From an uncultured Selenomonas sp. (lineage in GTDB: Bacteria > Bacillota > Negativicutes > Selenomonadales > Selenomonadaceae): DNA of 18,397 nucleotides. Both the position numbers and the translations under genes were made by a program. The stretch is from assembly GCA_937915915.1 (NCBI GenBank), contig CALGGN010000352.1, positions 1 to 18,397 on the forward strand, read 5' to 3'. The notes beneath the pieces are model-generated. The model worked only from the letters and a program-made list of their open reading frames with translations, did no database searches and had not been told where the DNA came from. Shown here piece by piece: positions 6,993 to 13,254 of the stretch (its first letter is position 1; each line of letters starts with the position of its first letter).

Positions 6993-7685
6993 ATGGAGGA
7001 CACGAAGCGCATTTTTATCGTGGAGGATGAGCGGCGCATTGCGCGGTTTGTGCAGATAGAGCTGGAGCATGAGGGCTTTCAGACGGCAACGGAGGATAAT
7101 GGGAGGCGGGCCTATGAGCGCATCATGCAGGAGGATTACGATTTGGTGCTGCTGGATATCATGCTGCCGGAAATGGATGGCGTGACCATTTGCAGAAAGG
7201 TGCGGGAGCTTTCGAACATCCCCATCATCATGCTGACCGCGAAGGCCGAAGTCGAGGACAAGGTGAACGGGCTGGACATCGGGGCGGATGACTACATGAC
7301 CAAACCCTTTGCCATGCAGGAGCTTCTGGCCCGCATCCGGGCGGCGCTCCGCAAGCATGTGCCGGAGGAAAAGGAAGAGGAGAATGTGGAGCGCTACGTA
7401 TTGAAGAATCTGGTGCTCTATCCGAGCCGCTATGAGGTGCAGGTGCAGGGAGAGACGGTGGAGCTCACGAAAAAGGAGTATGCGCTGCTGGAATATCTCA
7501 TGCGCAACAAGCGCACCGTGCTCACCCGGGATCAGATCCTGCAGGAGGTCTGGGGCTACGACTATGTGGGGGACACCAACGTGGTGGATGTCTATATCCG
7601 CTATCTGCGCGCGAAGCTGGATGACCGCTTCCATGAGAAATACATCCACACGGTGCGGGGCGTAGGCTATGTGGTCAAGGAATAA
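6993..7685 (+). CDS. OmpR/PhoB-family response regulator
   Basis: A 230-aa DNA-binding response regulator. The receiver domain (about 5-118) has acidic pocket E11/D12, phospho-acceptor Asp55 in LVLLDIMLPEMDG, Thr82, and Lys104 in DDYMTKPF. The C-terminal winged helix (about 135-228) shows the KKEYALLEYLMRNKRTVLTR and VVDVYIRYLRAKLDD motifs and ends with the usual HTVRGVGYVVKE. All phosphorylation residues are present, so it should be active. ATG 6993 has AAAGGA (6977-6982) ten bases upstream. Its last 17 bases overlap the histidine kinase gene, its evident partner. Targets are unknown; the genes downstream in the same unit are candidates for co-regulation. Confidence 0.95.
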   Translation: MEDTKRIFIVEDERRIARFVQIELEHEGFQTATEDNGRRAYERIMQEDYDLVLLDIMLPEMDGVTICRKVRELSNIPIIMLTAKAEVEDKVNGLDIGADDYMTKPFAMQELLARIRAALRKHVPEEKEEENVERYVLKNLVLYPSRYEVQVQGETVELTKKEYALLEYLMRNKRTVLTRDQILQEVWGYDYVGDTNVVDVYIRYLRAKLDDRFHEKYIHTVRGVGYVVKE

Positions 7686-9162
7686 GTGGCGCAGATGGCT
7701 GCGCTGGTTTTCCTGGCGGGCGAGCTACCTGCGGATTTCCACCAAGATCACCATTTTGTATGCGGCGATTCTGGTCGTGGTGCTTTTCGTCACGAATATC
7801 GTCATGGCCATTGGGCTTCATTTCTCCTTTTATCATCAGGCCGAGCGGGAGCTGGAGTTCAGCATGCGGCATACCATGGAAAAGGTGGAGCGCGGCGAGC
7901 CCTTCGGGCCGATGTTCTGGCATGACGATCCGGTGCTTTCGGGGGTAGTGCTCCGCATCACGGACAGTCAGGGGAATGTTGTGCTGGAAAATGACAGCCG
8001 CTTTCCGCCGATCCAAGCCATTGAGGCCCATATCCGCAAGGATCCTCCCTTTTGGGCCAATGAGCGTATGCAGGTATCCGAGACGCCGAGGTCGTCCCTT
8101 TATTATGCGAAGGTGCATGTCCTGCGCGATGGGGAGGCGTATGACATGCACTTCTTCAAGACGATTACGGCGGAAAAGGAATTCCTGGCCACCTTGCTGC
8201 GGTTCCTGTTCGTGACGAACATCATCGCCTTCCTGATCGCATTGGCGGCGGGATATTTTCTGAGCAACCGCACGCTGGCGCCGATCCGCGCCATGACGCA
8301 GATGGCGCGGCGCATCGAGGTGGAGCGCATGGACCGGCGCATCGAGGTGCCGCCGGTACGGGACGAAGTCACGGAGCTGGCGGATACCTTCAATCACATG
8401 CTGGACCGCTTGCAGGCAGGTTTTCGGCAGCAGCAGCAGTTTGTTTCCGATGCCTCCCATGAGCTCAGGACACCGGTGACGGTCATCCTGGGCTATGCGG
8501 ATCTGCTCTCCCGCTGGGGGCGGCAGGATAAGGAGGTGCTGGACGAGAGCATCGAGTCCATCCGCTCGGAGGCGGAGGACATGCAGAAGCTCATCGAGAA
8601 GCTCCTGTTCCTCGCAAGGGCGGATCGGAAGCGGCAGGTGCTTCACAAGGAACCCTTGGAGTTTGCGGAAGTGCTGGACGATGTGATGAAAAAGCTGAAA
8701 CTGGTGGCGCGGGAGCACACGGTGGAACTGCTGCAAAATGACAAGGGCAAGATTTTTGCGGATCAGGTCATGGTCCGGCAGATGCTGCGCATCTTTCTGG
8801 ACAACAGCCTCAAATATACGCCCAACGGCGGCCGTATCACGGCGCAATCGATGCGTGAGGGAGAAATCCTGCAGGTCACACTGGCGGACAATGGCATCGG
8901 CATCGCGCCGGAGCATCAGCAGAAGGTATTTGAGCGCTTCTACCGCGTGGACAGCTCCCGCACCAAGGCAGAAGGCGGTGTGAGCGGCACGGGGCTGGGG
9001 CTTTCCATTGCCTCCTGGATCGCGGAGCAGCATCAGATCAAGATCCATCTGGAGAGCGCACTGGGAGAAGGCACGAAAATACATTTGGAAATTCCGCTGG
9101 GAACCGGGAACAGCAGTTCACCGCAGGCAGCGCGGTCGGATGGGAGGGAATCGGATGCATGA
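7669..9162 (+). CDS. membrane sensor histidine kinase (HAMP-HisKA-HATPase)
   Basis: A 497-aa sensor kinase. Two membrane segments (about 27-50 and 174-199) bracket a ~120-residue extracytoplasmic sensor region with no recognisable fold. A HAMP linker follows (about 200-250), then HisKA with the phospho-accepting His264 in SDASHELRTPV. The ATPase domain has N-box LDNSLKY (Asn379), G1 box DNGIGI (407-412) and G2 box GTGLGLS (440 onward), and is intact. After the ATPase core there is a ~20-residue polar tail rich in Ser/Arg/Asp. The ATG at 7669 overlaps the response regulator by 17 bp, and the stop lies 8 bp inside the glycosyltransferase start, so expression of all three is coupled. The signal sensed is unknown. 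Confidence 0.95.
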   Translation: MWSRNKWRRWLRWFSWRASYLRISTKITILYAAILVVVLFVTNIVMAIGLHFSFYHQAERELEFSMRHTMEKVERGEPFGPMFWHDDPVLSGVVLRITDSQGNVVLENDSRFPPIQAIEAHIRKDPPFWANERMQVSETPRSSLYYAKVHVLRDGEAYDMHFFKTITAEKEFLATLLRFLFVTNIIAFLIALAAGYFLSNRTLAPIRAMTQMARRIEVERMDRRIEVPPVRDEVTELADTFNHMLDRLQAGFRQQQQFVSDASHELRTPVTVILGYADLLSRWGRQDKEVLDESIESIRSEAEDMQKLIEKLLFLARADRKRQVLHKEPLEFAEVLDDVMKKLKLVAREHTVELLQNDKGKIFADQVMVRQMLRIFLDNSLKYTPNGGRITAQSMREGEILQVTLADNGIGIAPEHQQKVFERFYRVDSSRTKAEGGVSGTGLGLSIASWIAEQHQIKIHLESALGEGTKIHLEIPLGTGNSSSPQAARSDGRESDA

Positions 9163-9844
9163 AGGGAATCCGGACAAGATTTGTTTTATTACCTGCGTGA
9201 ATGACGAGGACTGGTACAGCGAATGTCTGCTCTACCTGCAGCATCTGGAGATGCCGGAGGGCATGCAGGCGGAATATCTGCCGATCCGCGGAGCGAAGTC
9301 CATGTGCGCGGGCTATAACGAGGGGCTTCGCCGGTCGGATGCGAAATACAAGGTCTATCTGCATCAGGATACGCTGGTGGTGAACAAGCAGCTGGTCCGG
9401 GATTTGAAGGCACTGTTCGCGGATGAGAGCATCGGCGCAGTGGGCGTGATCGGATGCCGCAATCTTCCAAGGAGCGGCATCTGGTGGGACGGCATGCGCA
9501 CCTACGGCCGCGTCCTGCACGCCTGCGAGCCTGAGAGCGTCGTGGATTCCGTAGGCATGCAGCCGGAGGGAGCATATATGGAGGTGGAGGCGGTGGATGG
9601 GCTGTTCATCGCGATGCAGTACGATATCCCTTGGCGCGAGGAACTTTTCACCGGCTGGCATCTCTACGACACATCCATCTGCAAGGAAGTGCAGCGCAGC
9701 GGCAAGCGCGTGGTGGTGCCGAATCAGACCGAGGAGTTCTGGTGCATCCACTGCCCGAAGGAAAAGCCGCTTGCATCGGATTACCGGGGCTATCAGAAAA
9801 CCTTTTTGAAGGAATATGGAGCGGAGCTCCATCCGGAGGTGTGA
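9155..9844 (+). CDS. glycosyltransferase, StrF-like family-2 type
   Basis: A 229-aa protein without membrane segments that looks like the StrF-type (glycosyltransferase-like) family. Visible features: N-terminal KICFITCVNDEDWYSECLLY strand-helix, EYLPIRGAKSMCAGYNEGL, YLHQDTLVV (H70-Q71-D72, in the position of the metal-binding DxD-like motif), and later GVIGCRNLP and AVDGLFIAMQYD. ATG at 9155 has GGGAGG (9142-9147) seven bases upstream; it overlaps the histidine kinase stop by 8 bp and ends one base before the methyltransferase-like gene. Acceptor and sugar are unknown. The context (a sensor kinase and a methyltransferase-fold protein) suggests modification of a surface glycan or glycoprotein, but that is inference. 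Confidence 0.8.
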   Translation: MHEGNPDKICFITCVNDEDWYSECLLYLQHLEMPEGMQAEYLPIRGAKSMCAGYNEGLRRSDAKYKVYLHQDTLVVNKQLVRDLKALFADESIGAVGVIGCRNLPRSGIWWDGMRTYGRVLHACEPESVVDSVGMQPEGAYMEVEAVDGLFIAMQYDIPWREELFTGWHLYDTSICKEVQRSGKRVVVPNQTEEFWCIHCPKEKPLASDYRGYQKTFLKEYGAELHPEV

Positions 9845-9845
9845 G

Positions 9846-10751
9846 ATGGAAAAAATCAAACCGTTGCTTTTGGATTTTCTGCAGGCAGGGGATGATTTCA
9901 AGCGGATTCTTGTGGTGGAGAGCCTGGCATATCTGCCGGGACTTCGGGAGCGGTTTCCCGCGGCAGAAATCCATGCGGCTGCTGCCGATGAGGAGATGGC
10001 AGAGCGGGAGGAATACCGGCAGCTTTCCGTTGTGTGGCATTTTCTGGAATACCGGGAAGAGCCGCTGCCGTTTCCAAAGGAATTCTTTGACGTGATCTTT
10101 TCGGATCTGACGCTGGAGCATGTGGCGAACCCGCAGGACATCGCGGCAGGCTTTTCCATGTTCCTGAAGCAGACGGGCTGCTGGTTCACCAGCTTTCGGA
10201 ATATCCGCTGTTGGAAAATCCTGAAGCAGCTTATGGATGGGCACTACAGCGGTCTGGTTTCACGGCTTTATGCGCGGCCGGACTTTGAGAAACTGCTCTA
10301 CGCTTCTTTTTACAAGGAAGTCCGCATGCTGCCCGTGCGGAAGGAGGCGCCGCAGGAACTTTTGGAGCGCCTGTTGGCGTGCGGCTTCGAGAATCTGCAG
10401 GGCGATCTGGAGACGGAGTTCTGGCTCGTGCGTGCGGCGCGCTCCATGCCGGAGCTTTCGCTGCTGAAATCCATGTACACCTTTGAGGAAAGGAAGGCGC
10501 TCTCCCGCATTCTGCACCGTATCGAGTACGATATCGAGACGAAAAAGAGCGTGCGGGCCTTTTGGGAGCTGTATGAGCGGACGGGCATGTTCGAGGACTA
10601 CGCGGCGGAGTTCGTCCATGAGGCTGTGATGCACAGGGAGCATTTCTACGAGAATCTTCTCCGCTGGTCAGCGGAAAAAGCTGACGCTGCCATGCGGATG
10701 AAGGTGCTGGAGTATGGGCCGGCGGGCATCGCAAAAGCGGGGGACTCTTGA
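9846..10751 (+). CDS. methyltransferase-fold protein with unknown C-terminal region
   Basis: A 301-aa protein. Residues about 18-125 resemble a class I SAM methyltransferase of the type-11 kind: FFDVIFSDLTLEHVANPQDI (80-99) matches the FDvv...LEH motif, and MFLKQTGCWFTSFRN matches the following strand. The usual glycine-rich SAM loop is replaced by RILVVESLAYLPGL (20-33), which lacks GxGxG, so SAM binding may be weak or lost. Residues about 170-300 are helical and charged, with no family I recognise. ATG 9846 has GGAGGTG (9834-9840) and is one base after the glycosyltransferase stop. A strong terminator follows. It probably acts with the glycosyltransferase; the reaction is unknown. Confidence 0.65.
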   Translation: MEKIKPLLLDFLQAGDDFKRILVVESLAYLPGLRERFPAAEIHAAAADEEMAEREEYRQLSVVWHFLEYREEPLPFPKEFFDVIFSDLTLEHVANPQDIAAGFSMFLKQTGCWFTSFRNIRCWKILKQLMDGHYSGLVSRLYARPDFEKLLYASFYKEVRMLPVRKEAPQELLERLLACGFENLQGDLETEFWLVRAARSMPELSLLKSMYTFEERKALSRILHRIEYDIETKKSVRAFWELYERTGMFEDYAAEFVHEAVMHREHFYENLLRWSAEKADAAMRMKVLEYGPAGIAKAGDS

Positions 10752-10769
10752 TACCTGTAATATAGTGAC

Positions 10770-10811
10770 AGGTCTGCAGTACAAACACGGATTTGTGCTG
10801 CAGACCTTTTG
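10770..10811 (+). terminator. strong intrinsic terminator after methyltransferase-like gene
   Basis: AGGTCTGCAG (10770-10779) pairs perfectly with CTGCAGACCT (10798-10807). A wobble pair and ACAAA/TTTGT (10781-10785/10792-10796) extend the stem to 16 pairs with a 6-nt loop, followed by TTTTG (10807-10811). It cleanly closes the two-component/glycosyltransferase unit. Confidence 0.92.
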
Positions 10812-10839
10812 TTGTGGTGCGTCTGGCGGCGCAACGTTT

Positions 10840-11004
10840 CTAGTATAACACGTTTTAAATAGCTTGCTGTTTCACGCAGGATAAATTTTCATGAACAAGG
10901 ATGAGGAGCGCAGTCGTAGCAGAGCTACGTCAAGCGATCGAAGACACAGTTCATGGAAATTTAGACAAGTCAAACAGCAAGTTATTTGGAATGGGTTATA
11001 CTAG
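10840..11004. repeat. ~163-bp imperfect palindrome (copy B) before the export operon
   Basis: Outer arm CTAGTATAAC (10840-10849) pairs perfectly with GTTATACTAG (10995-11004). The 16-bp block 10857-10872 pairs with 10972-10987 with one wobble. TAAATTTTCATGAAC (10882-10896) pairs with GTTCATGGAAATTTA (10949-10963) with one wobble. The tip CGTAGC-AGA-GCTACG is at 10915-10929. The 20-nt core 10912-10931 is identical to that of copy A, in the same orientation, but the arms have different sequence. It fills most of the 348-bp gap between the terminator and the first export gene, ending 96 bp before that gene. Both arms carry an outward-facing TATACT. A 64-codon frame across it (10901-11095) is probably not a gene. 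Confidence 0.87.
10997..11002 (+). promoter_or_regulatory. possible -10 element for the export operon
   Basis: TATACT at the right edge of palindrome B matches a -10 hexamer well and lies about 98 bp before the first export gene. No good TTGACA-like -35 is seen 16-18 bp upstream. It is the best promoter candidate in the gap. The mirror-image hexamer in the left arm faces away. Confidence 0.25.
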
Positions 11005-11013
11005 CTTCGCGTC

Positions 11014-11037
11014 GCAGAAAATCTATGGTTTTTCTGC
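11014..11037 (+). other. hairpin in the leader of the export operon
   Basis: GCAGAAAA (11014-11021) pairs perfectly with TTTTCTGC (11030-11037) over an 8-nt loop. No T-tract follows, so it is not an intrinsic terminator by itself. It lies between palindrome B and the first export gene, in what would be the 5' leader. The function is unknown. Confidence 0.4.
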
Positions 11038-11099
11038 AGCCCACAGGCAAGAGCCTTTGAATAAACAGCATAAAATCCGTTTGGGGAAGGAATGAGTTT

Positions 11100-12260
11100 A
11101 TGAAAAAATATTTCATGATCGGACTGGCCATTATTTTTGCCTTAACTGCCAGCCTGATTGTTTATGGGGCCTACCTCAACAGGCAGGGCGAGCTGCAGAT
11201 CATGCACCGCATGGAGGAGCGTGCTCTGCCTGTCCACGGGGCCAAGGCTGCCTTCCGGGAAATCAAGCCCCATATCCTGCTGAACACGGTGAATCTCAGG
11301 GCCACGGATATGGCGGATGCCGTGACCCTCATAGACGGGCGCATCATGGAAGTCTATGTGGACAAGAACAGCGTAGTGAGCCAGGGGCAGCCCCTGTTCA
11401 CCGTGGTAAATGAGAAACTTCCCCTGCAGCTAAAAGAGGCTGAGAGCAACATTACGAAGGCCATGGCCCAGCTAAAGCAGACGGCCAACAACTACGACCG
11501 CTTCCGGCGCCTGGTGGAAAACAAGGCTGCCTCCCAGGCCAAATTTGAGGAAGCGGAAGCCCAGTATGTGGCGGCTCAGGCCAATCTGGCAGAAGCTCAG
11601 GCACGGAAGGAGCAGCTTATGATGCAGGAGGCCCGGCAGACGGTGACGGCTCCCGTGGCGGGGAAGGTGCTTTTCATCTACCGTCAGGCAGGTTTCTATG
11701 TGCAGCCCGGCACGGCTCTGGCCTTGGTGGGAAATTTCAGCAGCCTGTACTTTGATTTCCCCATAGACGATTATCTTCTGGGCAATATTGATGTGGGCTA
11801 CAGGGCGAATCTCCGTTTCAAGAACGGGGTTTCCTACCAAAAAGCCTACAGCACTTCCTTTGAGTCCGGCAACCAGGGAGCCGAGGGAGGTTTCCGGGCG
11901 GTGGTGACAGAGATCAGCCCGCCCCCTTCCGAGCCGGCTGCCTACCGCAATCTCCGCTGGCAGGTGGATAACGGGGCAGGGCTGTTGGAGCCCCAGACCT
12001 ATGATGGCGTGAATATCGAGGCTGACGCAGGGCGGCGCGCCCTGGCGGTGCCCTTGGAGGCCCTGATTGATTCCCATGAGAAGGAAGTCTTCGTGGTGAC
12101 GGCAGAAAATAAGCTGGAACGCCGCCAGGTAAAGGCGGGTGCCGATGATGACAATTATGTGGAGATCCTGTCGGGACTTGCGGAGGGTGAAATCGTAGTG
12201 GGTTCCGGCAAGGAGGGACTGGAGGAAGGGCTGAATGTCAAAGTCGTCCTGGACGAATAA
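11100..12260 (+). CDS. HlyD/RND-type periplasmic adaptor (membrane fusion) protein
   Basis: A 386-aa envelope adaptor. One N-terminal membrane anchor (about 5-24) with no lipobox Cys. The two lipoyl half-motifs lie at about 75-105 (GRIMEVYVDKNSVVSQGQPL) and 181-211 (TVTAPVAGKVLFIYRQAGFY), separated by an Ala/Gln/Glu-rich coiled-coil hairpin (108-180). Beta-barrel and membrane-proximal domains follow, ending with ERRQVKAGADDDNYVEILSG and AEGEIVVGSG, typical of RND adaptors. ATG 11100 has GGGGAAGGA (11083-11091). It is the first gene of the four-gene export operon, 33 bp before the NHLP-type HlyD. Its longer hairpin could reach an outer-membrane channel, which is not encoded here. Pro and Ala codons are mostly CCC and GCC, unlike genes upstream of 10800. 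Confidence 0.88.
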   Translation: MKKYFMIGLAIIFALTASLIVYGAYLNRQGELQIMHRMEERALPVHGAKAAFREIKPHILLNTVNLRATDMADAVTLIDGRIMEVYVDKNSVVSQGQPLFTVVNEKLPLQLKEAESNITKAMAQLKQTANNYDRFRRLVENKAASQAKFEEAEAQYVAAQANLAEAQARKEQLMMQEARQTVTAPVAGKVLFIYRQAGFYVQPGTALALVGNFSSLYFDFPIDDYLLGNIDVGYRANLRFKNGVSYQKAYSTSFESGNQGAEGGFRAVVTEISPPPSEPAAYRNLRWQVDNGAGLLEPQTYDGVNIEADAGRRALAVPLEALIDSHEKEVFVVTAENKLERRQVKAGADDDNYVEILSGLAEGEIVVGSGKEGLEEGLNVKVVLDE

Positions 12261-12293
12261 ACGCAGATTTTTCTTGGAAGGAGTGAAGTAAGC

Positions 12294-13250
12294 ATGGCTT
12301 CCGACAAGATGTTCAGCAAGGAGGCGCTTGACAAGCTGCGCTCCCCGGAAAAGCTCAACACCATGATTTCCGTCACCAATCCCGTAGGCTGGATGGGACT
12401 GGCAGGCATCTGTCTGCTGTTCTTTGCGGTGGTGCTCTGGTCTATTTTTGGCGCTTTCACGGAAAAAGCCACGGGCATGGGCCTGATTACGGACTCGGCG
12501 GGGGTGGCCAATGTCACCCATGTCGCCGGCGGGAAGATCACGGAGATCTATGTGAAGACCGGCAGCCGGGTCAAGGCGGGGGATCTCATCGCCCGCATGG
12601 CCCAGCCGGAGCAGTCCACGGACACCCGCATCGCCCAGTACGGCGTGGATTTGGCCACCAATGACCGGGATGTGCAGGGGAAAGTCCATCAGTATGATGC
12701 CAAGAGGCATCAGGAGACGGTGCGGAAAGATATTCACAGCGACTATGACGGCATCGTGGACGAGGTCATGGTGGAGCCGGGGACTATGGTTGCTCCCGGC
12801 AGCCCCATCTGCAGCGTGCGGCTCACCCAGGATAGGGAAGAGCTGAACGGGGTGCTCTACATCCCCGTGGACAAGGGCAAGCGGGTGGAGCCGGGCATGA
12901 GCATCCAGCTCGCCCCTAACGGCGTGGATGTGTCCCAGACCGGCAGCCTGGTGGGCGTGGTGAGAAGCGTCTCCCAATACCCCGTTTCCGGGGAGGGCGT
13001 GAAGAAAGCCGTGGGCAGCAGCCAGCTTTCCCAGTATGTGCTGCAGCAGGGGGGCGGCGCTGTCGTGGAAGTGCGCTTTGATTTGGTGGAGGATCCCGAT
13101 TCTCCTTCAGGCTATCTCTGGACTTCCATCGTGGGAGAGCATAAGCCTGTGACGGCGGGCAGCTTCTGCACCGGCACCATCATTATCGACCGCAAGCCTC
13201 CCATCGAGAAGGGGTTCTACAAGATCAGCCAGTGGCTGAGAAGCAGGTGA
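12294..13250 (+). CDS. NHLP bacteriocin system secretion protein (HlyD-like)
   Basis: A 318-aa membrane fusion protein resembling the HlyD-like component of NHLP/NHLM (nitrile-hydratase-leader-peptide microcin) export systems. A cytoplasmic N-tail with LDKLRSPEKLNTMISVTNP precedes one membrane segment (31-53). Lipoyl-type halves lie at about 73-102 (VTHVAGGKITEIYVKTGSRV) and 148-176 (DYDGIVDEVMVEPGTMVAPG). The intervening hairpin is only about 45 residues. The C-terminal half carries PVDKGKRVEPGMSIQL and ends in a TGTIIIDRKPPIEKGF strand. ATG 12294 has AAGGAG (12278-12283) ten bases upstream. It is 4 bp before the peptidase-ABC gene. It would link the two ABC transporters to the periplasm. 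Confidence 0.88.
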   Translation: MASDKMFSKEALDKLRSPEKLNTMISVTNPVGWMGLAGICLLFFAVVLWSIFGAFTEKATGMGLITDSAGVANVTHVAGGKITEIYVKTGSRVKAGDLIARMAQPEQSTDTRIAQYGVDLATNDRDVQGKVHQYDAKRHQETVRKDIHSDYDGIVDEVMVEPGTMVAPGSPICSVRLTQDREELNGVLYIPVDKGKRVEPGMSIQLAPNGVDVSQTGSLVGVVRSVSQYPVSGEGVKKAVGSSQLSQYVLQQGGGAVVEVRFDLVEDPDSPSGYLWTSIVGEHKPVTAGSFCTGTIIIDRKPPIEKGFYKISQWLRSR

Positions 13251-13254
13251 GACT

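Noticed and set aside
7675..9084. 469-codon minus-strand frame opposite the histidine kinase
   Set aside because: Antisense shadow of a gene with all kinase motifs; no recognisable domains.
10901..11095. 64-codon + strand frame before the export operon, considered as precursor peptide
   Set aside because: It runs through the palindromic repeat core, has a poor Shine-Dalgarno, no double-glycine leader site and no hydrophobic or Cys-rich core. Part of its reading (VVAELR) is simply the repeat core, which also reads this way in copy A.
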